Positions 26,779 through 34,223 of a stretch of 64,000 nucleotides of DNA are shown here, piece after piece. The stretch is from contig NZ_NFIN01000018.1 of NCBI RefSeq assembly GCF_002161765.1, forward strand, positions 1 to 64,000. The letters run 5' to 3'. The notes beneath the pieces were generated by a model that worked only from the letters and a program-made list of their open reading frames with translations, did not search any database and was not told the origin of the DNA. The DNA is from Bacteroides sp. An322. GTDB taxonomy: Bacteria; Bacteroidota; Bacteroidia; Bacteroidales; Bacteroidaceae. How positions within the stretch are numbered: the stretch's first letter is position 1; each line of letters opens with the position of its first letter. The position numbers and the translations under genes are program-made.

Positions 26779-26850
26779 AAACGCAGATTAACGCAGATTT
26801 TCGCAGATTATAAAATAAAAATCCGCGTAAATCTGCGCTAATCTGCGTTT
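26779..26850. repeat. CRCAGA-family inverted repeat between metG and the flippase gene
   Basis: Arms 26779-26808 and 26821-26850 match in 27 of 30 positions with a 12-nt loop. Each arm is three 10-nt units of the form CGCAGATTAA. The same unit type occurs at 57959-58067. Confidence 0.8.
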
Positions 26851-26871
26851 TGTCTTTAATCTTTATTTATT

Positions 26872-28326
26872 ATGCCCGAACCTTCATTAAAAGAAAAGAC
26901 AGCCAAAGGACTCTTCTGGGGAGCCATTAACAATGGTGCCCAGCAGGTGCTTGTGCTCTTGTTCGGGATTATCTTGGGACGCATCCTCTCGCCCGATGAA
27001 TATGGAATGGTGGGGATGCTCACTATCTTTACCCTTATCGGGAATTCGTTACAGGAAAGCGGATTCCGGGCGGCATTGGTGAACGTGAGGAACATCCGGC
27101 ACGAAGACTACAATGCCGTATTCTGGTGCAGCCTGCTTATCGGCACGTGCGCCTATCTGCTCCTTTTCTGTTGCGCTCCGCTCATCGCCCGGTTCTATCA
27201 AGAGCCTGAACTCACCCCATTGGCACGCTATTGCTTTCTTGCCATTCCCATTGCCAGCCTCGGCACGGCACAGGGAGCTTATCTTTTCCGCAACCTGAAA
27301 GTGCGCCAGCAAGCCCTTTCGGGCATCATTGCCCACGTGGTTTCGGGCTGCTTGGGCATCACGCTTGCCTTTTGCGGCTTCTCCTATTGGGGCATCGCCA
27401 CACAAAGCCTTACTTACCTGATTACGGTGACGCTTTGCACGTGGTATTTCTCGCCTTGGCGACCCACGTTCCGCATCGACTTCCGTCCGCTGAAGCCGCT
27501 TTTTGCCTTCAGTAGCAAACTCCTGATAACGAACATCGCCAACCAACTGAACAACAACCTGCTTTCGGTGATATTGGGAAAGTATTTCAACCCGCAAGCC
27601 GTGGGCAACTACAATCAGGCAAACAAATGGAACGGCACTGGGCATCAGTTCATTACGGGAATGATGGGCAGCGTGGCACAGCCCGTATTGGCAAGCATCA
27701 ACGATGACCGCGAACGTTCCCTGCGCGTGTTCCGCAAGATTCTCCGCTTCTGCGCTTTCCTTGCCTTCCCTGCCATGTTCGGGCTGAGCATCGTGACGCA
27801 CGAACTAATCCTGATTACCGTAGGCGGGAAATGGACGGGCAGCATCCCTTTGATGCAATTGCTCTGTATTGGAGGTGCATTCATCCCTCTCAACACCTTG
27901 TTTTCGAACCTGATTATCAGCCAGGGGAAATCGAACATTTATATGTGGAACATTATCGCCCAGGTCGTGCTCCAGTTGGCAACCGTATTGACGATTGTCC
28001 GCTTCGGAGGCAGCATCCATACCATGGTCATTACTGGCGTATGCATCAACATCCTATGGCTTTTCGTATGGCAACGCTTCGCCCGCCGCTTCATCCGCCT
28101 CAGCCTGCGGATGCTCCTGCTCGACATAGCTCCCTTCCTCCTTACCGCTCTCATAGCTTGTGCCTCCGGATGGGTTGTATCGGAATGGACAGGAGGCCCG
28201 CTCCTCGTCACTTTCCTTACGAAAATCATCACAGCCGCCGCGTGCTATTTCCTCATAATGAAGCTCGCCCACGCCGAAATCCTGCAAGAGTGCATCAATT
28301 ACTTCTTCAAGAAGAAACGCCCGTAA
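26872..28326 (+). CDS. Wzx-type polysaccharide/lipid-linked oligosaccharide flippase
   Basis: The product has 484 residues and is strongly hydrophobic, with 12-14 predicted transmembrane helices and the MATE-like opening KEKTAKGLFWGAINNG...LVLLFGIILGRILSPDEYG, characteristic of the polysaccharide biosynthesis (MOP) family. It would move undecaprenyl-linked repeat units across the inner membrane. The signature SxGFxxALV after the second helix is present. The downstream glycosyltransferase block (29975-39135) is a natural source of its substrate. GC content is visibly higher than in metG upstream. Confidence 0.9.
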   Translation: MPEPSLKEKTAKGLFWGAINNGAQQVLVLLFGIILGRILSPDEYGMVGMLTIFTLIGNSLQESGFRAALVNVRNIRHEDYNAVFWCSLLIGTCAYLLLFCCAPLIARFYQEPELTPLARYCFLAIPIASLGTAQGAYLFRNLKVRQQALSGIIAHVVSGCLGITLAFCGFSYWGIATQSLTYLITVTLCTWYFSPWRPTFRIDFRPLKPLFAFSSKLLITNIANQLNNNLLSVILGKYFNPQAVGNYNQANKWNGTGHQFITGMMGSVAQPVLASINDDRERSLRVFRKILRFCAFLAFPAMFGLSIVTHELILITVGGKWTGSIPLMQLLCIGGAFIPLNTLFSNLIISQGKSNIYMWNIIAQVVLQLATVLTIVRFGGSIHTMVITGVCINILWLFVWQRFARRFIRLSLRMLLLDIAPFLLTALIACASGWVVSEWTGGPLLVTFLTKIITAAACYFLIMKLAHAEILQECINYFFKKKRP

Positions 28327-28330
28327 ATCG

Positions 28331-28362
28331 TTTGCAAAGTAACGGAACTTTGCTACATTTGC
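28331..28362 (+). promoter_or_regulatory. Consensus promoter with an embedded palindromic operator
   Basis: TTTG (28331-28334) is separated by 19 bp from TACATTTGC (28354-28362), an ideal Bacteroidota promoter. The spacer holds a perfect inverted repeat, GCAAAGT/ACTTTGC (28334-28340 and 28347-28353, 6-bp gap). A protein bound there would block RNA polymerase, as expected for an autoregulated toxin-antitoxin operon. Confidence 0.65.
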
Positions 28363-28390
28363 GGAAATAATATCTAAATACTAAACAGAT

Positions 28391-28621
28391 ATGAAAACAG
28401 AACCTGATATTAAAGATAAGGTAGCTTATATCATTGCCGTAATAAGCGAATTTGCTGCCGCCCATTCGCTTACCCCATCGCAAGCCTACCGCTATTTAGA
28501 CAGATTTAAAGGCATCGACTTTGTGAACCGCTTCTACAATGTCGAACATACCTTTTCATTCGAAGATGTCATAGAAGACCTTACTGCTTATTGTCATCGG
28601 AAAGGAGGCGCCTTGATATGA
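28391..28621 (+). CDS. DUF3791-type small protein, putative antitoxin
   Basis: This 76-residue, mainly helical protein matches the DUF3791 pattern (VAYIIAVISEFAAAHSLTPSQAYRYL...GIDFVNRFYNVEHTFSFEDV). It is first in a three-gene operon. Its TGA overlaps the ATG of the DUF3990 gene (ATGA at 28618-28621). DUF3791 genes commonly stand beside DUF3990 genes in gut Bacteroidota and Firmicutes. An antitoxin role, and possible binding to the palindrome in the promoter spacer, are inferred from size, order and coupling rather than from a DNA-binding motif I can identify. Confidence 0.75.
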   Translation: MKTEPDIKDKVAYIIAVISEFAAAHSLTPSQAYRYLDRFKGIDFVNRFYNVEHTFSFEDVIEDLTAYCHRKGGALI

Positions 28622-29106
28622 TACTTTATCACGGTTCTAATATTGATATCATTCATATAGACCTTTCACAATCGAAAACAGGTAAAGATTTCGGATGCGG
28701 ATTTTATCTTTCGGCAGATAAAGAGCAAGCGCGTGAACTGGCTGAACGGAAAACAGAACAAATCGGAAGTGGAAGTCCTACATTGAATGTTTACGAGTTT
28801 GATGAAAATAGCTTGTGCGACACAGGTTTATCTGTACTCCGTTTCCAAAATTACAGTAAGGAATGGGCGGAATTCATATTGATGAATCGTCGGAACCGTA
28901 CCCGAACTCCTGCACACAATTATGACATTGTCATTGGACCGATAGCAAACGATGCTGTCGGTCTTCAAATACGACGATTCATGGCAGGATTGATAGATAA
29001 GGACCAGTTCATCAAAGAATTGAAATATATGAAAGGAGTCACCATCCAATATTTTTTCGGCACAGAAAAAGCAATCCGTTATCTAAAAAAACTCGAAACG
29101 CTATGA
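28618..29106 (+). CDS. DUF3990 protein, putative ADP-ribosyltransferase-fold toxin
   Basis: The product has 162 residues and opens with MILYHGSNIDI, followed by DFGCGFYLSADKEQARELA, the DUF3990 signature. This arrangement (strand with YHGS, then G-x-GFYLS, then A-helix) resembles the nucleotide-binding half of the ADP-ribosyltransferase fold, where the first-strand histidine would contact NAD. A third-motif glutamate or glutamine is not obvious. The start at 28618 is used because it gives the 4-bp overlap with the upstream gene and begins exactly at the conserved strand. It is coupled on both sides by ATGA overlaps. A toxin role is inferred. Confidence 0.75.
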   Translation: MILYHGSNIDIIHIDLSQSKTGKDFGCGFYLSADKEQARELAERKTEQIGSGSPTLNVYEFDENSLCDTGLSVLRFQNYSKEWAEFILMNRRNRTRTPAHNYDIVIGPIANDAVGLQIRRFMAGLIDKDQFIKELKYMKGVTIQYFFGTEKAIRYLKKLETL

Positions 29107-29321
29107 CCAAAGAAACATTTATGATAGAAGAGATATCCAAGGAAATCGTGCTCCTCTTGATGGAAGAGCACGGAATGGATTTGAAAGAAGCCCTTCGCAC
29201 CCTTTACACTTCGGACACCTACGCCAAGCTGACAAACCTCCGCACGGGGCTGTTTTCGCAAAGCACCGCATACGTGTACGAATACCTTGAACACGAACTG
29301 GCGACAGGGAAAATGGCATAA
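29103..29321 (+). CDS. Small helical protein, third gene of the DUF3990 module
   Basis: The product has 72 residues, with ISKEIVLLLMEEHGMDLKEALRTLYTSDTYAKLTNLRTGLFSQSTAYVYEYL, and is a DUF3791-like or antitoxin-like helical protein. Its ATG overlaps the DUF3990 stop (29103-29106). Two small proteins bracketing one catalytic-looking protein suggests a tripartite module. I recognise the sequence type from similar gene neighbourhoods but cannot give it a proven function. Confidence 0.7.
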   Translation: MTKETFMIEEISKEIVLLLMEEHGMDLKEALRTLYTSDTYAKLTNLRTGLFSQSTAYVYEYLEHELATGKMA

Positions 29322-29346
29322 AAACAATCTAAAATACAAAATCATT

Positions 29347-29871
29347 ATGAAAACAAGATTCTTATTGTTAGGAGCGATGCTCCTTAGCCTTTGCTGCTTC
29401 ACAAGCTGTAACGATGACGAGAACTTAGACGGACCAGCCCCTGACGTGATTTGGGACATCTATCCGTTTGGCATCAGTATCGAAGTGACCGATGCCGAAG
29501 GCAACGACCTGCTGAATCCCGAAACGGAAAACTCCATTGCCAACCAAGGTATCAAAATGATTTTCCGGGACAAGACCTACGAGAAAGATTCGCTCGTCTG
29601 TGAAGTATTGTCACGAGACTATCTTCCGAGATTCTACGGGCTACAAACCTTTCAGACAAAAGACGGACGTTACCTATTGATCATCGGTGAATTTTACGGA
29701 AACAGAGACTATAATAACGAAAGCATTATTCTTGACTGGAACGACGGCACTCCGAAAGACACCATCACGTTCAGCCATAAGTTTTGGTGGGAAAACCAAG
29801 AGCCGGAATCCGAGACTATCGTACGCTTGAACGGTGTAGAAACGGATAATCCTATACACATTATCAAGTAA
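29347..29871 (+). CDS. Small surface lipoprotein of unknown function
   Basis: The product has 174 residues. Its signal peptide ends FTSC (Cys21), and the following NDDEN fits a surface export signal. The mature part is beta-rich (IWDIYPFGISIEVTDAEGNDLLNP...), with no motif I recognise. The start at 29347 is chosen because it opens the signal peptide. It follows the DUF3990 module by 25 bp and could be co-transcribed. Confidence 0.7.
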   Translation: MKTRFLLLGAMLLSLCCFTSCNDDENLDGPAPDVIWDIYPFGISIEVTDAEGNDLLNPETENSIANQGIKMIFRDKTYEKDSLVCEVLSRDYLPRFYGLQTFQTKDGRYLLIIGEFYGNRDYNNESIILDWNDGTPKDTITFSHKFWWENQEPESETIVRLNGVETDNPIHIIK

Positions 29872-29881
29872 AACCACATCA

Positions 29882-29952
29882 GTAGGGGCGTATCGCATAC
29901 GCCCGGAAACATCCACGTGAATGTCTTCAGGGCGTATGCGATACGCCCCTAC
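29882..29952. repeat. GTAGGGGC-family palindromic repeat, copy 1
   Basis: Arms 29882-29904 and 29930-29952 are perfectly complementary over 23 bp, and each arm is itself nearly palindromic around GGGCGTATCGCATACGCCC. The loop contains an ACATcc...GAATGT mini-hairpin. It ends 22 bp before the next start codon. Confidence 0.8.
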
Positions 29953-29974
29953 AAGCAAACTCTTCATTTACTCG

Positions 29975-30889
29975 ATGAGCACCCTCTACGTAGTCAGCCC
30001 CCCGCTTGAAATCTTCGAAGGCTTGAAGCCCGAACTCCGGCAACGCATCGTGACCCTGCCCGACTTCCTGCGTTATCCCGCCGGACGCATAAAGGGAATC
30101 ACCCGGAGCCTGTTGGTGGGACGCATCCCCCTGCCCAAACAAATCCTGTATTATTGGTTCCCGAAAGAGCACTTCGACCGCCTCGTCCGTGCACAGGCGG
30201 GCGACGCCATTCTGATTTACGAAGCGTGCAACGTGCGGGTGCTCCGTGCCATTCGTCCCTACCTGCCCAAGGGAGTGCCTTGCTACATTTACTACTGCAA
30301 CCCCGTTGAGACCACCTTCCGCCGTCCCGCTGAGGAACTAAAAGCCATCCGCGCCTTGGGCTACCGCCTGACGAGCTTCGACCCTTGCGAGGCGGAACGC
30401 TACGGAATGGCGTGCACAGGCCAATACTTCCGCTATCCCGACCGCCAGCCCGGCGGCATCACGTCCGACTGCTTCTTCTGCGGACTGCCCAAAGACCGAG
30501 CCGCCCTCCTCCACGACCTCCGCACCCGCCTCGAAGCCGAAGCCCTCACGTGCGATTTCGTCATCCCCCGCACCCCGGCAGAGAAGCTCACCTATCCCCA
30601 GTACCTCGACCGACTCTCCCGCACCCGCTGCGTCATCGACATCTGCCAGCAGGGACAGACGGGACTGACCCGCCGCCCCCTCGAAGCCCTCTTCTACGGC
30701 AAGAAGCTCCTGACGAACAACCCGCAGATAGCCTCCTACGACTTCTACCGTCCGCAGAACGTCTTCATCCTCGGCAAAGACCCCGCGGACAGCCTCCGTG
30801 CCTTCATCGAAAGCCCCATAGCCGAAGTCCCCGAACCCGTCCGCGCCGCCTACGATGTGAACGGGTGGATCCGGCATTACTTGCCGTGA
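29975..30889 (+). CDS. Putative glycosyltransferase-like protein of surface polysaccharide synthesis
   Basis: The product has 304 residues and is predicted cytoplasmic. The start MSTLYVVSPPLEIF is taken because the in-frame extension would be encoded by the palindromic repeat. The N-terminal segment (LYVVSPPLEIF, GDAILIYEACNVRVLRAI) and the C-terminal PYPQYLDRLSRTRCVIDICQQGQTGLTRRPLEALFYGKKLLTNN-like region resemble the GT-B acceptor and donor halves of LPS or capsule transferases found in Bacteroides polysaccharide loci. No assigned activity is known to me. It is GC-rich like the other transferases in this block and flanked on both sides by GTAGGGGC repeats. Confidence 0.65.
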   Translation: MSTLYVVSPPLEIFEGLKPELRQRIVTLPDFLRYPAGRIKGITRSLLVGRIPLPKQILYYWFPKEHFDRLVRAQAGDAILIYEACNVRVLRAIRPYLPKGVPCYIYYCNPVETTFRRPAEELKAIRALGYRLTSFDPCEAERYGMACTGQYFRYPDRQPGGITSDCFFCGLPKDRAALLHDLRTRLEAEALTCDFVIPRTPAEKLTYPQYLDRLSRTRCVIDICQQGQTGLTRRPLEALFYGKKLLTNNPQIASYDFYRPQNVFILGKDPADSLRAFIESPIAEVPEPVRAAYDVNGWIRHYLP

Positions 30890-30910
30890 CATTTAGCAGC
30901 TATAAACACC

Positions 30911-30981
30911 GTAGGGGCGAGGTCCGCTCGCCCGAAAACATCCGCCGTGGATGCATTCGGGCGGGCAGACCCCGCCCCTAC
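30911..30981. repeat. GTAGGGGC-family palindromic repeat, copy 2
   Basis: Imperfect arms 30911-30934 and 30958-30981 (GTAGGGGCGAGG... with ...CCCCGCCCCTAC) enclose the conserved centre CATCCGCCGTGGATG. It lies 21 bp past the stop of the preceding gene and may end its transcript. Confidence 0.78.
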
Positions 30982-31001
30982 AATTTAACTATTGAACTTA
31001 A

Positions 31002-31667
31002 TTATAAGTCCTCCCCTTGAGCGTGGTTGTATTCATTATCATAATACATTGCAATGTAATATCCTCCTAAACGTTCTGCAATCATAAACCAAACGCTTTT
31101 ATTACTTGCTGCTTCTACTGCATATGAAACCAATTCTCTTATAACTTCTTTCTGTTCTTCTTCAGACAAACTATCTAATTGTTCTTTGGGATATTTTGAG
31201 AGTACACTTTGAGCCATAGAAGCAGAATCTGGCTTTTGATAGAAACTCGCTTCATAGCGTTTGTTGTGTACCGTTATTTCATAAGATATATTTTCATCAT
31301 CAGGTATTGTATAATCAGAAGATGAAAATGATGTGTATTTCTTATTGTTCTTAAACTGTTCGCACAGATTATTGAATCTTATCCGAATATCTGCTTCATT
31401 CATTGTTGTATTAGCATCAGCAACAGCAATCCGCCATACTTTATTATTATTTGTTACAATAAATATTTGAACATCCGTCCCATTAAATTCGCCTTCCAAT
31501 ACATCCTTGTCATACGAACATTCTGTAAACCCTTTCTCTTTCAGTTTCTTTATCATTTCTGATTTTGTCCCGTCAACGGGGATTCCGAGGAACTTAGTTA
31601 CATCTTTCTGCGCATACATAGCGAGCGAAAATGCCAGCAGAACTGCAAGTGATAAAATCTTTTTCAT
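31002..31667 (-). CDS. Secreted protein of unknown function
   Basis: The product has 221 residues and a signal peptide MKKILSLAVLLAFSLAMYAQ. The mature part (DVTKFLGIPVDGTKSEMIKKLKEKGFTE...) resembles short periplasmic Bacteroides proteins that start with a FLGIPVDG-K--MI--LK-KGF motif; no enzyme motif is seen. The start at 31667 is chosen at the signal peptide. It is AT-richer than its neighbours and on the opposite strand, an insertion in the glycosyltransferase block. A consensus -7 far upstream (31950) would give a 275-nt structured leader. Confidence 0.7.
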   Translation of the reverse strand: MKKILSLAVLLAFSLAMYAQKDVTKFLGIPVDGTKSEMIKKLKEKGFTECSYDKDVLEGEFNGTDVQIFIVTNNNKVWRIAVADANTTMNEADIRIRFNNLCEQFKNNKKYTSFSSSDYTIPDDENISYEITVHNKRYEASFYQKPDSASMAQSVLSKYPKEQLDSLSEEEQKEVIRELVSYAVEAASNKSVWFMIAERLGGYYIAMYYDNEYNHAQGEDL

Positions 31668-31753
31668 AATCGAAGTGTTTTTCGTTGCTCTCCAGTACCC
31701 AAAGGACAGATTATTATAAAACGGAAGCGTGGCACTGCTATGAACCACGTCTT

Positions 31754-31878
31754 AAAGTGCAGGCCCTGAGAAAACCTAAATCAACAGATATGGTAATAGC
31801 AGCCCACGCTATGACGTGGGAACTGCTACGCCGACTTCTTGTTGATTTACGTGGTAAGTTTCTCAGGCTTCGCACTTA
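31754..31878 (-). ncRNA. Structured palindromic element in the leader of the 31002-31667 gene
   Basis: The outer arms AAGTGC...GCCTGAGAAA and TAAATCAACA (31754-31786) pair with 31840-31877. The centre is TAGCAG-CCCACG-loop-CGTGGG-AA-CTGCTA (31796-31828), a near-perfect stem. A further CGTGG/CCACG hairpin lies on the coding side (about 31726-31749). If transcription starts from 31950, this is a multi-stem leader RNA. Alternatively it is a small palindromic mobile element. No protein is encoded. Confidence 0.4.
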
Positions 31879-31949
31879 CAAGATGCAGACATAACGCTCC
31901 TTATTTTCAAAAAATCGATGACCCGCTTAATTATGTGCGGGTTACGCGG

Positions 31950-31958
31950 GCAAAGTTA
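31950..31958 (-). promoter_or_regulatory. Candidate -7 element for the 31002-31667 gene
   Basis: The minus strand reads TAACTTTGC, an exact match. It is about 280 bp from the start codon, so the structured element would be in the leader. A short CCCGC/GCGGG hairpin lies between (31922-31941). Confidence 0.4.
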
Positions 31959-32048
31959 AGATAAAAACATTAAAAACCTCATATAAAGCCGCTAAAAATC
32001 TGTATCGATTCAGGTAAAAAGAAGCTGGCGGAACTTGCCGAAACCTCC

Positions 32049-32220
32049 GCAGCACATACGGGCAACGAAATGGCAACGCCGAAAGCTTCGCAGCATGTGC
32101 GGGCAACGCTTTGTCGGCTGCCGAAGCCTTCACAGCACTTGCTGGCAACGAAATGGCGGCGCCGAAAGCTTCGCAGCACGTGCGGGCAACGCTTTGCCGA
32201 CCGACGAAGCCTCCGCAGCA
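32049..32220. repeat. Tandem array with 41/42-bp alternating units upstream of DUF6261 gene 1
   Basis: The word (G/A)CAGCA marks unit starts at 32049, 32090, 32132, 32173 and 32215, so spacings are 41, 42, 41, 42. Units of type A (containing GAAATGGC and GCCGAAAGCTTC) alternate with type B (GCTTTG and CGAAGCC), making an 83-bp higher-order repeat present twice. The changing phase argues against coding. It ends 59 bp before the DUF6261 start. Confidence 0.8.
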
Positions 32221-32244
32221 CTTGCACGGAAAGAAAAAATATCG

Positions 32245-32253
32245 TATCTTCGG
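32245..32253 (+). promoter_or_regulatory. Candidate -7 element of DUF6261 gene 1
   Basis: TATCTTCGG differs from TAnnTTTGC at two positions, and TTGC lies 19 bp upstream at 32222. The leader would be about 20 nt. The array lies just upstream of this promoter. Confidence 0.35.
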
Positions 32254-32279
32254 CACAAATAAATTAAACCTTCACGGAT

Positions 32280-33002
32280 ATGAAACAAATTGACACCATC
32301 AGGCTGGACCGCCTGAATAACGGAGCGCACTTCACGTTCCACACCAACACATTGGCACGTGTCAAGGCAGAAACCGCTCTCGCCGAAAAATGTGCCAAAT
32401 TCGTCACTGTCTACGAAACCGACCTTGCTGCCGAGGACGAGGCGTTGAAAATCTCGCAGAAAAGCCTTATCACCGACGACATCGCCGCCGCCGACAAGCT
32501 CCGCGACTCGCTCTACCGCAGCTACCGCAAGGCAGTAAAGGGAATGACGGGATTCCCCGTGGCAAACATTGCCGAGGCTGCCAAAGTGCTGGCACAGCAC
32601 ATCAAGGATTACGGCATTGACCCGCAGATGCAGCTTGACAAGGAGACGGGATTGCTTACCAACCTTTGCAACGACCTGACGGGCAAATATGCTGCGCAAG
32701 TCGCCACGCTCGGATTTACCGACGTGGTCACCCAGCTTGCCGAGGCGAACGAACGTGTGAATACCCTCATCGAGGAGCGCGACAACGAGTATGCCGCCCG
32801 TACCGTAGGTGCGATGAAGACAGCCCGTACCGCCGTCGACGAGGCGTACCGCCAGTTAGTGCAGGTGGTGAATGCCTTCGTGTTGATAGAAGGTGAGGAC
32901 GCTTACGCCGCGTTCATCGACTTGCAGAACTCCGTTATCCTGCGCTACAAGCAAGACGCTTTCACACGTCCTGAAGAGGAGGAAGAAGACCCCGAAGCTT
33001 GA
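32280..33002 (+). CDS. DUF6261 family protein
   Basis: The product has 240 residues, is all-helical in appearance, has no signal peptide and ends in a glutamate-rich tail (EEEEEDPEA). The opening MKQIDTIRLDRLNNGAHFTFHTNTLARVK is the DUF6261 signature, and a second helical repeat starts near AAQVATLGFTDVVTQLAEAN. The function is unknown. A paralogue, frameshifted, lies at 39286-39797, and both are preceded by tandem arrays with a period near 42 bp. Surrounding genes on the same strand are glycosyltransferases, but nothing suggests a shared pathway. Confidence 0.78.
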   Translation: MKQIDTIRLDRLNNGAHFTFHTNTLARVKAETALAEKCAKFVTVYETDLAAEDEALKISQKSLITDDIAAADKLRDSLYRSYRKAVKGMTGFPVANIAEAAKVLAQHIKDYGIDPQMQLDKETGLLTNLCNDLTGKYAAQVATLGFTDVVTQLAEANERVNTLIEERDNEYAARTVGAMKTARTAVDEAYRQLVQVVNAFVLIEGEDAYAAFIDLQNSVILRYKQDAFTRPEEEEEDPEA

Positions 33003-33055
33003 TTTCTGAACTCACCACAGATTACACGGATTTCGATAATGAACAATGAATAATT

Positions 33056-33101
33056 AATAGTTAATAACGGTAAGCAATGGCATCTGCCGTTATTAACTAT
33101 T
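33056..33101. repeat. Perfect 15-bp inverted repeat after DUF6261 gene 1
   Basis: Arms AATAGTTAATAACGG (33056-33070) and its complement (33087-33101) enclose a 16-nt loop, ending 20 bp before the next start codon. A single CRCAGA-type half-site (CACCACAGATTACACGG, about 33012-33030) precedes it. It is a possible terminator without a T-tract. Confidence 0.55.
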
Positions 33102-33121
33102 CATTTTTAACTATTAACTAT

Positions 33122-34117
33122 ATGAACTACATTGCCACTTGGTTCTACCGCGAATCGGCGGACGAGGCGAGCTTCTACCCGCAGATGGGGCAGAGGGGAG
33201 ACTCGGCATTGGTGCATTCCGTCTATATGCAGATACAGGTGCCTTTCTTCCGCACCTTCCGCCACTACAACCCGGCGGCGCGGCTGCTGTTCTTCACCAA
33301 CCTGAGGCGCGATGCGTTGCCCCGCTTCCTGCTCGGCCTGTTCGACGAATTAGGGGTGGAGACCGTGACGCTGCCTTACGAGCGGCGGCCTCCGAAGGGC
33401 TGGTACGGCGCATGGCAGAACCAGTTCTACTTGTACGACATCCTCGGCTGGATGGGCGGGCGGATGAAGGCGGACGATGCGCTCTTGGTGTGCGATGCCG
33501 ACTGCTTGTGCCGCACGCCGCTCGACGGGCTTTTCGATGAAATACGGAAACAAGGGAGCGCGCTCTACGAGTTCATCACCGACCGCTCCGCCACCATCAA
33601 CGGCATTACGCTGCCCGAAATGGAGACGTTCTACTCTGCCTGCTACAGCACGCCGCCCCGTTTGCCCCTCGCTTATTACGGCGGGGAGTTCATCGGGCTG
33701 AGGGGCGACAGCGTGTGCCGCATCAACGAGGCATACGCCGGGCTTTGGGCATTCAATCTCGCCCGTGCCGACCGCCGTGAGCCGAAGCTGAACGAGGAGG
33801 CGCACGTGCTGAGCGTCCTTGCCGAGCGGCTGGATTTGCGCAATGCCGTGGCGAACCGTTACGTGAAGCGGATGTGGACTTCGCCGCAGTTCAACAACGT
33901 CCGTCCCAAAGACGAGCGTCTCGCCGTGTGGCACCTGCCTTACGAGAAGAAGCGGGGGCTGTACCGTCTCTTCCGTCTCCTCGAAAAGCAGAAAGGCTTG
34001 GGCGACGAGGAGCGTTTCTGGCATCGGGCAAAGGAACTGACGGGCGTGCCTGCCGTGAGCCTGCGCAAGCGGCTGCGGGATAGATGGACGACCTTGCTGA
34101 TGTGGTTTACGAAATGA
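33122..34117 (+). CDS. Putative GT-A fold glycosyltransferase
   Basis: The product has 331 residues. The fold is suggested by the DAD-type metal motif in ALLVCDADCLCRTPLD (about 130-138), the YGAWQNQFYLYDIL segment and a C-terminal HLPYEKKRG. It probably transfers a sugar from a nucleotide donor to a surface glycan. The start MNYIATWFYR is preferred; an extension of 15 codons is possible but would run into the AT-rich inverted repeat. The gene is strongly GC-rich. It is followed by a CRCAGA repeat and another transferase in the same direction. Confidence 0.7.
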   Translation: MNYIATWFYRESADEASFYPQMGQRGDSALVHSVYMQIQVPFFRTFRHYNPAARLLFFTNLRRDALPRFLLGLFDELGVETVTLPYERRPPKGWYGAWQNQFYLYDILGWMGGRMKADDALLVCDADCLCRTPLDGLFDEIRKQGSALYEFITDRSATINGITLPEMETFYSACYSTPPRLPLAYYGGEFIGLRGDSVCRINEAYAGLWAFNLARADRREPKLNEEAHVLSVLAERLDLRNAVANRYVKRMWTSPQFNNVRPKDERLAVWHLPYEKKRGLYRLFRLLEKQKGLGDEERFWHRAKELTGVPAVSLRKRLRDRWTTLLMWFTK

Positions 34118-34128
34118 ATGTTATATTT

Positions 34129-34202
34129 CACCACAGAGGACACAGAGTACCACAGAGGAAATAAATTTAAAAACTCTGTGTGCCTCTGTATCCTCTGTGG
34201 TG
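34129..34202. repeat. CRCAGA-family inverted repeat
   Basis: Arms 34129-34157 and 34174-34202 are built of CACAGAGGA-like units and share the outer CACCACAGAGGA. It lies between two glycosyltransferase genes and ends 21 bp before the second start codon. Confidence 0.75.
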
Positions 34203-34223
34203 ACCCCTCAAAAACAAACACCA

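Noticed and set aside
28618-29106. Naming the DUF3990 protein as a proven ADP-ribosyltransferase
   Set aside because: Only the first-strand and GFYLS segments are visible; a third catalytic motif could not be identified by eye, so the enzymatic claim is kept as a hypothesis.
31754-31878. TPP or other known riboswitch, suggested by a CTGAGA word
   Set aside because: The remaining conserved THI-box segments are absent and the downstream gene is not a thiamine gene.
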